From Martinezella miluonensis (GTDB lineage Bacteria > Pseudomonadota > Alphaproteobacteria > Rhizobiales > Rhizobiaceae): DNA of 64,000 nucleotides. Within the stretch, counting starts at the first letter, position 1; each line of letters starts with the position of its first letter. The stretch is taken from contig NZ_FMAH01000011.1 of assembly GCF_900094545.1 (NCBI RefSeq), positions 62,001 through 126,000 on the forward strand. The letters are read 5' to 3'. Both the position numbers and the translations under genes were made by a program. The notes beneath the pieces are model-generated. The model had not been told where the DNA came from. It saw nothing but the letters and a program-made list of their open reading frames with translations, and ran no database searches. This document shows, in pieces, positions 54,982-63,874 of the stretch.

Positions 54982-56478
54982 TCAATGCGTCATCGCGTCT
55001 TGCGCGTCCGTTTTGACGGACGACCGGCGACCGGCGTCATCGGCAACCGGAATGAGCCAGATGGTTGCGAAGGTCGTGACGGCCACGACGACGACACCCC
55101 AGAAGCTCCAATGCAGCGCTGCGTCGAAAACATTTCTGATCGCCGGATCGGCAACGAGGTCGGAAAGGCCCGTCGGCTGATTGAGGATATCGTGAAGCCG
55201 GTTTGCCAGTTCGCCGCTGCCGTAATGCGCAATACCGACGTTCATGATCGCACCGAGCGCGGTCGCGCCGAGGGTGTTGCCGAGACTGCGTGAGAATATG
55301 ATGGATGCCGTGGCGCTACCGCGCATCGACCACTCGACGCTTTCCTGAACGAGCACGACGCTGGTGAGGCTGATGAGCCCCATGCCGAAGCCCATCAGGA
55401 ACGAACCGATACCCGCAATCACCGGGCTGCTCTCCGGCGTCAGGAACAAGAGAAAGAGCGCGCCGAATGGAAACATGAAGCTGCCGACACGCAATGTCCT
55501 GCGGATGCCGAAGGTGCGGAAGAACCTGCTCGACAACATCACGGCCAGGGGCCAGCCGACAATCAGCATCGTCAGGGTGAAGCCGGCCTCGAGCGGCGAA
55601 CGGCCAAGCACGCCCTGGACATAGATTGGCAGAACCGTGGTCAGGCCGATGAGGGCCATGCCGGCAAGCAGGGTGGCGGCATTGCTGGTCGCGATCAGCC
55701 TGCGGCTCCAAAGTGCGATGGAGATAATCGGCTCCGGTGCCCGCCGCTCCTGCCACAGGAACAAAATACCAGTGACGATGAAGACGATCGCAAGCGGACA
55801 GAGAACCGCAAAGCCCGCATCGGTCTCGGTCAGGATGACAAGCAGCGATACGATCGATATCGAAAACAGGATCGTGCCGAGATAATCGATCTTCGCCTCG
55901 CGCGGCGTGACGGACTCGTGCAGAAAGATCATGAAACCGGCGATGGAGAGCGCGCCGACAGGCAGGTTGATCCAGAAAATCCAGGCCCAGGAGAGATTGT
56001 CGACGATGATGCCACCTGCGAGCGGGCCGATAACGGCTGAGACCGCCCAGACGCTGGCAAGCGCGCCCTGCACCTTGGCCCTCTCTTCCAGCTTGTAGAG
56101 ATCGCCGACGACAGTCATCGTCACGGGCTGGATTGCGCCGGCGCCAAGACCCTGCAGCAACCTGAAGACGATTAGCGAAGCCATCGACCAGGCAAAGCCC
56201 GCAAGTGTCGACCCCACCAGAAAAATGAGGATGCCGCAGATCAATATGGGCTTGCGCCCGAAAATGTCGGAGAGCTTGCCGTAGATGACCGTGGTTGTGG
56301 ACTGCGCCAGAAGAAACGCGGAAAACACCCAGCTATAATAGGTAAAGCCGCCGAGCTGGCCGACGATACGCGGCATGGCGGTTGCGACGATGGTGGCTTC
56401 GACGGCGACCATGAAAGTCGCGAGCATGATCGAGACGATGACCAACGGGCGTCTCGAGCGGCCGACCGTGCTGGACAT
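54982..56478 (-). CDS. DHA2-family MFS exporter
   Basis: A 498-residue major facilitator with ~14 helices. VAVEATIVATAMPRIVGQLG is the helix 1 motif, YGKLSDIFGRKPILICGI motif A, and SVWAVSAVIGPLAGGIIVDNLSWAWIFWINLPVG motif C of drug/H+ antiporters. It resembles actinobacterial-style multidrug exporters more than EmrB. The promoter faces the ROK regulator across a ~400-base gap. Substrate unknown. Confidence 0.92.
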   Translation of the reverse strand: MSSTVGRSRRPLVIVSIMLATFMVAVEATIVATAMPRIVGQLGGFTYYSWVFSAFLLAQSTTTVIYGKLSDIFGRKPILICGILIFLVGSTLAGFAWSMASLIVFRLLQGLGAGAIQPVTMTVVGDLYKLEERAKVQGALASVWAVSAVIGPLAGGIIVDNLSWAWIFWINLPVGALSIAGFMIFLHESVTPREAKIDYLGTILFSISIVSLLVILTETDAGFAVLCPLAIVFIVTGILFLWQERRAPEPIISIALWSRRLIATSNAATLLAGMALIGLTTVLPIYVQGVLGRSPLEAGFTLTMLIVGWPLAVMLSSRFFRTFGIRRTLRVGSFMFPFGALFLLFLTPESSPVIAGIGSFLMGFGMGLISLTSVVLVQESVEWSMRGSATASIIFSRSLGNTLGATALGAIMNVGIAHYGSGELANRLHDILNQPTGLSDLVADPAIRNVFDAALHWSFWGVVVVAVTTFATIWLIPVADDAGRRSSVKTDAQDAMTH

Positions 56479-56879
56479 GGCATTCCTTTCTGACTGCTAC
56501 GCCCCGCACCGAACACGCGCAGGCCGTCGGACGGCCATGATCGAGCGCTTGATTTTGGAATCGACGTCAGGGGACGAGGCGACGGGAGGGGCTTTTGCCT
56601 GCTGAATCGTTACCACAAGCATTGCATATTGATGGTGGTGAATGTCAACTGTTTAAACGCGACCGCCCGCCATGGAGACCGGGTCGGGAAATCGATCCCG
56701 CCAATTGAGACAGCTCCGGGAAACGCGGCTTCACGCTTCCCTTCTCAAAGGAAGCTATCCGGCAACTCTTCGATGCAACGGCCTACAATTAGGCGGATAG
56801 AAAATTTATTTCCATTGATTTGTTCAATTACTGAACTTAGTGTCGAAAAAACCACCTGAAATCCAGACGGAACGTCGAA
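56479..56879. other. Non-coding divergent region
   Basis: About 400 bases between the exporter and the ROK gene. The right third is AT-rich and holds the GTTCA-N5-TGAAC palindrome listed separately. Nothing else coding is supported. Confidence 0.5.
56822..56836. promoter_or_regulatory. Candidate operator for the ROK regulator
   Basis: GTTCA-ATTAC-TGAAC is a perfect interrupted palindrome 43 bases before the ROK gene's predicted start, in an AT-rich pocket; autoregulation is plausible. Confidence 0.5.
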
Positions 56880-58013
56880 TTGCTAACCTCTTCCCAGCAA
56901 CAGCTTTTGCGGGTCATCGGCCAATCCGGCCCATCGAGCCGCACGGTTTTGGCGACTTCCATGGGCTTGAGCAAAGCGGCCATGAGCGGAATTGCCCGCG
57001 ATCTGATTTCCCTTGGCGTATTGCACGAGACGCAGACGGTTCATGGCCAGGGCCGCCCGTCAATCCTGCTGGATCTGCATCCGGAAGGCGCCTTCTTCGT
57101 CGGCATATCCTTGCTCGAAGACCCGGCGCCGATGGTGCTCAGCGACTTCAACGGCAATATCGTCGCGCGCCGGACCATGCCGCTGTCACGCGATCCGGAG
57201 GTGATTGCCGATCTGATCTCCGAGGCGCTGCCGAAACTGCTTGCGGAGCGTAAGGACGCTGCGCAAAAACTCTACGGGCTTGGCGTTGCTCTTTCCGGCT
57301 TCGTCGATGAAAGGCAGGCGAGCTGCGTCCAGTCCACTCTGCTTGGATGGCAGGACGTGCCGCTGGCAAACATCATCCGCCAAAAAAGCGGCATCGATAC
57401 TTTTATCGAAAACGATGCCAAAGCGGTCGCCGTCAGCGAGAAGCTGTTCGGCAACGCCCGCGATATCCGGAACTTCAGCGTCGTCTCCTTTGATGACGGC
57501 ATCGGCTGCGCCCATTTCATCGGCGGCAAGCTTTATCGCGGCAATCACGGCGGCGCCGGCGAGATTGCTCATTGCACCATAGAGCCCGGCGGCTCGCCCT
57601 GCCGCTGCGGCAAGCGCGGCTGCCTCGACACCGTGGCCTCGCTGAAGGCGATCAAGGAAATGGCAAAGGCGGAAGGCCTCTCCTGCCATTCCATGAACGA
57701 TCTCGAAACCGAAGCGTCGCTCGGAAACGCGGCCGCGATCCGCGTCCTGCATCGGGCTGGCAATGCGCTTGGCCTGGCAATCGCTCATCTGATCCAGTTC
57801 AACGATCCCGGCATGATCCTGATTACCCACGTCGAAGGCCGTTTTGACGGCCTTTTCGGCACCGTCATGCGGCAGTCCGTCGAGGCGAATGTGTTGCCGC
57901 GCTATGCCGGCCAGACGCCGATCCGCACGCAGCGCGTCGATGGCGACCTCTGGGCACGGGGGGCCGCGAGCATCGCCGCCCATAATTTTCTGATTGGTCC
58001 CACACCGAATTGA
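56880..58013 (+). CDS. ROK-family transcriptional regulator (NagC/XylR-like)
   Basis: A 377-residue protein. The N-terminal winged helix is at residues ~5-50 (QQLLRVIGQSGPSSRTVLATSMGLSKAAMSGIARDLISLG), followed by a ROK domain. The zinc motif is intact (AHCTIEPGGSPCRCGKRGCLD). The kinase phosphate motif is changed (FDDGIG where TGIG is expected), so it is probably a regulator only. No ATG fits the N-terminus: the frame opens after a stop at 56838, and TTG at 56880 is the likely start. The M81 gene follows after seven bases, so the regulator heads that operon and probably controls it. Confidence 0.88.
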   Translation: MLTSSQQQLLRVIGQSGPSSRTVLATSMGLSKAAMSGIARDLISLGVLHETQTVHGQGRPSILLDLHPEGAFFVGISLLEDPAPMVLSDFNGNIVARRTMPLSRDPEVIADLISEALPKLLAERKDAAQKLYGLGVALSGFVDERQASCVQSTLLGWQDVPLANIIRQKSGIDTFIENDAKAVAVSEKLFGNARDIRNFSVVSFDDGIGCAHFIGGKLYRGNHGGAGEIAHCTIEPGGSPCRCGKRGCLDTVASLKAIKEMAKAEGLSCHSMNDLETEASLGNAAAIRVLHRAGNALGLAIAHLIQFNDPGMILITHVEGRFDGLFGTVMRQSVEANVLPRYAGQTPIRTQRVDGDLWARGAASIAAHNFLIGPTPN

Positions 58014-58020
58014 GGTTCCC

Positions 58021-59463
58021 ATGCGCATTGCCGTCGGAGGCATTCATATCGAATGCAGCACCTATAATCCCGTCCTGAACGAGGAGAAGGATTTCCGCGT
58101 CCTTCGTGGCGAAGAGCTCGCCGATGCGCCCTATTTCGCTTTCCTCAAAGATTACGATGGCGAATTCCTGCCGACCATTCACGCCAGGGCCATCGCCGGC
58201 GGCCCAGTCGCCCGCCACACATACGAGACCTTCAAGGCGGAATTCCTGGAGCGCCTGAAGCCGTTGCTGCCGCTCGACGGGCTCTATCTCGCCATGCACG
58301 GCGCCATGTATGTCGAGGGCATGGAAGATGCGGAAGGCGATTGGATCAGTGCTGCGCGCGCCCTCGTCGGCGACGACTGCATGGTCTCGGCAAGCTATGA
58401 TCTCCATGGCAACGTCACGCAGCGCATTATCGATGCGCTCGACATGTACTCCACCTACCGCACTGCGCCACATATCGACGTCGAAGAGACCATGCGTCGC
58501 GCCGTCAGGATGCTGACGGAAAGCCTGAAAACCGGCGTGAAGCCGATCCTGCTCTGGGCACCGATCCCCGTGGTGCTGCCGGGCGAGCGCACCAGCACCG
58601 TCGATGAACCGGCCAAGAGCCTTTACGACATGCTGCCCGGGATCGACGCTATCGACGGTGTCTGGGATGCATCGCTGATGGTCGGCTATGTGTGGGCGGA
58701 CGAGCCGCGCACTACGGCCGCCGCCATCATGACGGGCACGGATCGAGCGGTTCTGGAGCGTGAAGCGAAACGCCTGGCGCGGGCCTATTGGGATGTGCGC
58801 AAGGACTTTGTTTTCGGTTGCGAAACCGGCTCGATCGAGGATTGCGTCGCCCAGGCAATCGCCAGCGCGACTGCGCCTGTGGTTCTGGCTGAATCCGGTG
58901 ACAACCCAACCGGCGGCGGCGTCGGCGACCGCGCGGACGTACTTGCCGAACTGATCACCAAGGATGCCAAGGGCGTCATCTTCGCCGGCATTGCCGATAA
59001 GGCGGCGACGGAAGCCTGCTATGCGGCCGGCATCGGCGCTACCCTCGATCTCTCCGTCGGCGCTTCACTCGACACGAAGGGAAGCCAGCCGGTGAAGGGC
59101 AGCTTTACCGTCAAGTTCCTGCTCGATACCACGGAGGCAAGCGACGCCCAGGCTGTCGTTTCCATCGGCGGCATCGATCTCGTATTGTCGGCCAAGCGCC
59201 GCCCCTATCACAATATCGTCGACTTTACTCGCCTCGGCCTCGATCCGCACAAGGCGAAGATCATCGTCGTCAAGTCCGGCTATCTCTCGCCGGAGCTGGC
59301 GCCGATCGCCAATCCGAACCTGATGGCGCTGTCGCCCGGCGTCGTCGATCAGTTCGTCGAACGCCTGCCGCGGCTGCGCAAGGTCAAGCCGACTTATCCC
59401 TTCGACAAGGATTTCGATTTTACGCCGGAGACTGCGCTTTCGGCGCGCACGGTCGGTCGCTGA
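58021..59463 (+). CDS. M81 family metallopeptidase (MlrC-like)
   Basis: A 480-residue member of the microcystinase C (MlrC) family. The N-terminal DUF1485 domain starts at RIAVGGIHIECSTYNP, with LAMHGAMYVEGMEDAEGDW and SYDLHGNVT supplying metal-binding Asp and His residues. The C-terminal domain has ESGDNPTGGGVGDR and VVKSGYLSPE. MlrC cleaves the linearised toxin tetrapeptide at the Adda residue in sphingomonads; rhizobial homologues are widespread with unknown substrates, possibly unusual peptides or amides. It is co-transcribed with a ROK regulator and followed 198 bases later by a gamma-glutamyltransferase. Confidence 0.92.
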   Translation: MRIAVGGIHIECSTYNPVLNEEKDFRVLRGEELADAPYFAFLKDYDGEFLPTIHARAIAGGPVARHTYETFKAEFLERLKPLLPLDGLYLAMHGAMYVEGMEDAEGDWISAARALVGDDCMVSASYDLHGNVTQRIIDALDMYSTYRTAPHIDVEETMRRAVRMLTESLKTGVKPILLWAPIPVVLPGERTSTVDEPAKSLYDMLPGIDAIDGVWDASLMVGYVWADEPRTTAAAIMTGTDRAVLEREAKRLARAYWDVRKDFVFGCETGSIEDCVAQAIASATAPVVLAESGDNPTGGGVGDRADVLAELITKDAKGVIFAGIADKAATEACYAAGIGATLDLSVGASLDTKGSQPVKGSFTVKFLLDTTEASDAQAVVSIGGIDLVLSAKRRPYHNIVDFTRLGLDPHKAKIIVVKSGYLSPELAPIANPNLMALSPGVVDQFVERLPRLRKVKPTYPFDKDFDFTPETALSARTVGR

Positions 59464-59661
59464 CGTCTCGGAGCGTTCAGCGACCGAGCATAGATCTTTT
59501 CGGACGATGGTCAGGCGCTCTATTTCGCGACCGCCTGACCACGTTGCGCACAAGCATTCTGCATCGCCGGAATTGCGCAAAAGGAACTTTGCGGCGAAGT
59601 TCTGTTCGGCACGGTGCGCCTGACCCGCGCGAAGCGTGCACAAACCGAAAGGATGCCCCCG

Positions 59662-61449
59662 ATGACCGCCTTCACCACACGCCCAGAAATCCTCGGCACC
59701 TTCGGCGTCGTCACCTCGACGCACTGGATCGCGTCAGCCATCGGCATGAGCATTCTCGAAAAAGGCGGCAACGCCTTCGACGCCGCGGTCGCGACCGGTT
59801 TCGTGCTGCAGATCGTCGAGCCGCATCTTTGTGGTCCAGGCGGCGATATGCCGGCCATCCTCTACCCGAAGAAAAATGACAAGGTCGAGGTCATCTGCGC
59901 TCAGGGGTCGGCGCCGGCGTGCGCAACGATCGAGCATTATACACGCGAAGGGCTGAAGCTCATTCCCGGTGACGGCCTGCTTGCCACTGTCATTCCCGGC
60001 GCCTTCGACGGCTGGATGCTGATGCTGCGCAATTATGGCAGGCTGACCGTGCGCGACGTTCTCGAACCGGCGATCCACTACGCGGAGCAAGGCCATCCCG
60101 TACTGCCGCGCGTCTGCGCCACCATCGCAGGGCTTGCCGATTTCTATCGCAAGGAATGGCCGACTTCCTACGAGACCTGGCTTCCCGGCGGAGCCGCACC
60201 GGAACCCTGGTCCAATTTCAAGAATCCGGTTCTCGCCGAGACCTGGAAGCGCGTCGTCGCCGAGGCGGAAGGCAAGAGCGACCGGGACGCGCAGATCGAG
60301 GCTGCTCGCGATGCCTATTATCGCGGCTTCGTGGCGGAAGCGATCGACGGCTATCTCAGCAAGGCCGAGGTCATGGATGCGAGCGGCGAGCGCCACAAGG
60401 GCGTGCTGACGGCCGATGACATGGCCAACTGGCGTGCCACGATCGAGGCGCCGCAAACCTATGATTATCATGGCTGGACCGTCGCCAAGACAGGCCCCTG
60501 GGGCCAGGGGCCTGTCTTCCTGCAGGCACTGGCGCTGCTCAAGGGCTTCGACATTGCCGGCATGGAGCCTGCCGGCGCCGATTTCGTCCACACCGTTACC
60601 GAGGCCATGAAGCTCGCCTTTGCCGATCGGGAAGTCTATTACGGCGATCCGAATTTCACCGCCGTACCGCTCGAGACCCTGCTGTCGGATGCCTATGCCG
60701 ACGAACGCCGCAAGTTGATCACACCGGAAGCTTCGCTTGCCCTTAGCCCCGGCAAGCTGGCTGGCTTCGAGGATCAATACGATCTCACCATGAGGATGCT
60801 CGAGGTGCCGGAAGCCAAGAGCGGCGCGGTCTACGAGCCGACGATGTCGCATCTGACCGAGAAGCGCGGCGACACCGTGCATATCGACGTCATCGATCGC
60901 GAAGGCAATATGGTGTCGGTGACGCCTTCCGGCGGCTGGCTGCAATCCTCTCCCATTGTTCCCGGCCTCGGCTTCTGCCTGAATTCACGCGCCCAGATGT
61001 TCTGGCTGCAGCCCGGCCTGCCCTCTTCGCTTGCTCCGGGCAAGCGGCCGCGCACGACGCTCACCCCGACGATAGCGTCGTATGAGGGGCGTCCGACGCT
61101 TGCCTTCGGCACGCCCGGCGGCGATCAGCAGGAGCAATGGCAGCTGTCCTTCTTCCTGCGCTATGTCCATCATGGCTTGAACCTGCAGGAAGCGATCGAC
61201 AAGCCGCTGTTCCACAGCACGCATTTCCCAAGCTCCTTCTATCCGCGCACGCGCGAGCCGGGCGGCCTGACCGCGGAAGCGAATTTCAACGCCGCAGTGC
61301 TCGATACGCTCCGCAGGAAGGGTCATAAGCTGACCGTCGCACCGGAATGGACCGTCGGCCGGCTGACCGCAGCAAGGCGCGATGCCGACGGCCTCCTGCG
61401 TGCCGCGGCAACGCCACGCCTGATGCAGGCCTATGCCGTCGGGAGATAA
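59662..61449 (+). CDS. Gamma-glutamyltransferase family protein
   Basis: A 595-residue Ntn-hydrolase of the gamma-glutamyltranspeptidase family. The autoprocessing site and nucleophile Thr lie in EKRGDTVHIDVIDREGNMVS, splitting a large (~390-residue) and a small subunit. GGNAFDAAVATGFVLQIVEPHLCGPGGD is the conserved N-terminal block, though this protein lacks an obvious signal peptide, so it may be cytoplasmic. The start at 59662 is favoured by AAAGGA nine bases upstream. Its position after a ROK regulator and an M81 peptidase suggests one pathway for degrading a gamma-glutamyl or otherwise unusual peptide. Confidence 0.92.
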   Translation: MTAFTTRPEILGTFGVVTSTHWIASAIGMSILEKGGNAFDAAVATGFVLQIVEPHLCGPGGDMPAILYPKKNDKVEVICAQGSAPACATIEHYTREGLKLIPGDGLLATVIPGAFDGWMLMLRNYGRLTVRDVLEPAIHYAEQGHPVLPRVCATIAGLADFYRKEWPTSYETWLPGGAAPEPWSNFKNPVLAETWKRVVAEAEGKSDRDAQIEAARDAYYRGFVAEAIDGYLSKAEVMDASGERHKGVLTADDMANWRATIEAPQTYDYHGWTVAKTGPWGQGPVFLQALALLKGFDIAGMEPAGADFVHTVTEAMKLAFADREVYYGDPNFTAVPLETLLSDAYADERRKLITPEASLALSPGKLAGFEDQYDLTMRMLEVPEAKSGAVYEPTMSHLTEKRGDTVHIDVIDREGNMVSVTPSGGWLQSSPIVPGLGFCLNSRAQMFWLQPGLPSSLAPGKRPRTTLTPTIASYEGRPTLAFGTPGGDQQEQWQLSFFLRYVHHGLNLQEAIDKPLFHSTHFPSSFYPRTREPGGLTAEANFNAAVLDTLRRKGHKLTVAPEWTVGRLTAARRDADGLLRAAATPRLMQAYAVGR

Positions 61450-61611
61450 GCGGCGACGGCGTGGCCGGCCGTTGCGCTCGCGCTGCGGCATAAGGTGCAA
61501 TCCGGGCGTTAACGAACTGAAGACGCCACCCAAGCCCGTTTATGGCCTTGACGTCCGTCAAATCCAGGCAAATATCCATGGCGTGTTTTCATCTTATCTG
61601 GAGTGAACCTA

Positions 61612-62163
61612 ATGACCGACAGCGTGCTCGATATTCCGGTAAAGAGGATCGACGGCAGCGATACGACGCTTGCCGACTACCGCGGCAAGGTCATCATGGT
61701 CGTCAACGTCGCCTCCAAATGCGGGCTGACGGTGCAGTACGAAGGATTGGAAAAGCTCTATGAGACCAATCGCGACGCGGGTCTCGTCATCGCCGGTTTC
61801 CCCGCCAATGACTTCAAGGGGCAGGAACCCGGCACGAACGAAGATATTCTGAGCTTCTGCACGCTCACCTATGACGTCCAGTTCCCGATGTTTTCCAAGA
61901 TCGCGGTCACGGGCGAAGAGCGTCATCCGCTCTACAACAGCCTGATCGGCTCCGGCGTCGAGACGACCGGCGACGGTCCGATGCGCGAACGCCTGGCAAA
62001 ACATGGCCTCGAAACCGGACAGGACGGCGGCATCGTCTGGAATTTCGAGAAATTCCTGATCGGCCGCAATGGCAAGGTTGCCGCTCGCTTCGCGCCTGAC
62101 GTGACGGCAGACGATCCGCGCCTGCTCTCCGCTCTGGAAAGAGAGCTCGCTCGCGCTGACTGA
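61612..62163 (+). CDS. Glutathione peroxidase family (BtuE-like) thiol peroxidase
   Basis: A 183-residue peroxidase with Cys in place of selenocysteine. Cys37 lies in VNVASKCGLT, the Gln in FPANDFKGQEPG and the Trp in IVWNFEKFLI, completing the catalytic set. The second Cys in the FCTLTYDV region could resolve via thioredoxin. ATG 61612 is eight bases after GGAG; the GTG at 61603 overlaps that site. Detoxifies lipid and organic peroxides. Confidence 0.95.
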   Translation: MTDSVLDIPVKRIDGSDTTLADYRGKVIMVVNVASKCGLTVQYEGLEKLYETNRDAGLVIAGFPANDFKGQEPGTNEDILSFCTLTYDVQFPMFSKIAVTGEERHPLYNSLIGSGVETTGDGPMRERLAKHGLETGQDGGIVWNFEKFLIGRNGKVAARFAPDVTADDPRLLSALERELARAD

Positions 62164-62346
62164 GGCACCTCGGCACCTTGTGAATTTCCAAAATAGCGGA
62201 TGACATCAATGAGTTGCGCCTCTCGCAAGGCCGGGCGAAGCACGCTCAGCCGGATGGCGTAGTTGCCTGCCCTTCCACCGGGGAGTAAGTTTCCGTATCC
62301 GAATATGTCCGGACGGAACGCTGCATCAATCTGATGGGAGGATGTT

Positions 62347-63408
62347 ATGCGCGAACCTGATATGCAGAAACTCGATAATCTAGTCGGACGCCTTGTTGGC
62401 GATCTCGGTGCAGCGGTCTCGGGTGTGCTGGTAACACTCGGAGACCATCTAGGCCTCTTCAAGGCCATGGCTGACGGAACGCCGATGACGTCGGCGGAAT
62501 TGGCCGACAAGATCGGAGTGAAAGAACGCTATGTACGCGAATGGCTGTCGGCGCAGGCCGCGGCCGATTATGTCACCTATGACGACGAGACCGAGCGCTT
62601 CTATCTGACGCCGGAACAGGCCATGGTGTTTGCGGAGGAAAACAGCCCCGCCTTCTTCGCAGGTGCCTTCGATGTCGTTCAATCCATGTGGATCGACGAG
62701 CCGAAGGTCGCCAACGCCTTTAAGACCGGCACCGGCCTTGGCTGGCATGAGCACAGCGCCTGCCTGTTCCGCGGCACGGAGCGTTTTTTCCGGACGGGCT
62801 ACAACAGCCATCTCGTCACGGAATGGATACCCGCACTGAACGGTATGCATGAAAAGCTTCAAGCCGGCGCCGCCGTTGCCGATGTCGGCTGCGGGCACGG
62901 TGCCTCGACTATCCTGATGGCGCAGGCCTATCCGAACTCGACCTTCTTCGGCTTCGACTATCATCTCCCCTCCATCGAACGAGCGAAAGCTGCGGCGAAG
63001 GAAGCCGGCGTCGACACCCGCATTACGTTCGAACAGGCGACTGCCAAGGATTTCCCGGCCGCCGGCTACGATCTCGTGGCGATGTTCGATTGCCTGCACG
63101 ATATGGGTGATCCGGTCGGTGCCGGCAAACATGTCAAGGAGAGCCTCGCCGACGACGGCACCTGGATGATCGTCGAGCCTTTTGCGCATGATTGCCTGAA
63201 GGACAATCTCAACCCGGTCGGCCGCGTCTACTACGGCGCTTCGACGATGATCTGCACACCGGCCTCGCTGTCGCAGGAAGTCGGGCTGGGCTTGGGCGCT
63301 CAAGCCGGCGAGTTGAAACTGCGCAAGGTTGCCATGGATGCCGGCTATTCGCATTTCCGCAAGGCGACCGAAACGCCGTTCAACATGATCTTTGAAGTCA
63401 AGGTATGA
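62347..63408 (+). CDS. SAM-dependent methyltransferase with N-terminal winged helix (Rv2258c-like)
   Basis: A 353-residue protein. Residues ~10-95 form a helical/winged dimerisation region (VSGVLVTLGDHLGLFKAMADG...KIGVKERYVREWLSAQAAADYV). Residues ~170-320 form a class I methyltransferase domain with the SAM motif VADVGCGHGASTILMAQAYP and motif II around FDCLHDMGDP. GGGAGG precedes the ATG at ideal spacing. Substrate unknown; relatives are linked to small-molecule O-methylation. Confidence 0.9.
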   Translation: MREPDMQKLDNLVGRLVGDLGAAVSGVLVTLGDHLGLFKAMADGTPMTSAELADKIGVKERYVREWLSAQAAADYVTYDDETERFYLTPEQAMVFAEENSPAFFAGAFDVVQSMWIDEPKVANAFKTGTGLGWHEHSACLFRGTERFFRTGYNSHLVTEWIPALNGMHEKLQAGAAVADVGCGHGASTILMAQAYPNSTFFGFDYHLPSIERAKAAAKEAGVDTRITFEQATAKDFPAAGYDLVAMFDCLHDMGDPVGAGKHVKESLADDGTWMIVEPFAHDCLKDNLNPVGRVYYGASTMICTPASLSQEVGLGLGAQAGELKLRKVAMDAGYSHFRKATETPFNMIFEVKV

Positions 63409-63453
63409 AAATTGTGCCGCGCGTTTCGTCGAACGCCCGGCACAGATGATGCT

Positions 63454-63711
63454 TTACAGACGCTGCCCGTCTTCGCCGAACAGCGACGCGAGCGCCGGCT
63501 GGAAATAAACCGGCTGCTCGCTGTCGAGCGCGACGTCCTCGTCGGCGTCGATGCGCACCGACAGCGTTTCGCTGCCGACCTGGCCCCAGATCAGATTGTC
63601 CGAGCCCATGGGCTCGACGATGGTGAACATCGCCGGCAGGCTTGACGAGAATTCATTCCGCTCCACCATGTCGGCCTGAGAATGCCCGCAGCCAGACGAC
63701 GATGCAAGCAC
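63454..63711 (-). pseudogene. C-terminal remnant of a sugar ABC transporter ATPase (UgpC/MalK type)
   Basis: Codons for about 60 residues (from FTIVEPMGSDNLIWGQVG to LFGEDGQRL) match the C-terminal TOBE domain of UgpC/MalK-type ATPases, which typically ends in F(D)xxGxRL. The nucleotide-binding domain that should precede it (~280 residues) is absent: upstream on the minus strand lie only ~20 unrelated codons and then other sequence. It is therefore a decayed or truncated gene. No sugar permease or binding-protein genes remain nearby. Confidence 0.75.
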
Positions 63712-63874
63712 GGGCTGCGGTCAAGGCCGGAGGGATAGATGTATGTTTGGACTGCCGATCCAATACCCGTCGCGCGACATCAGGGTACAACCTTAAGCAT
63801 CGATATTCAGGCAGCATTCAGAAAAGCAATTTTAAGGTGCAGATCGTTAATCGTTCCATCACCGGGGGAAACTC

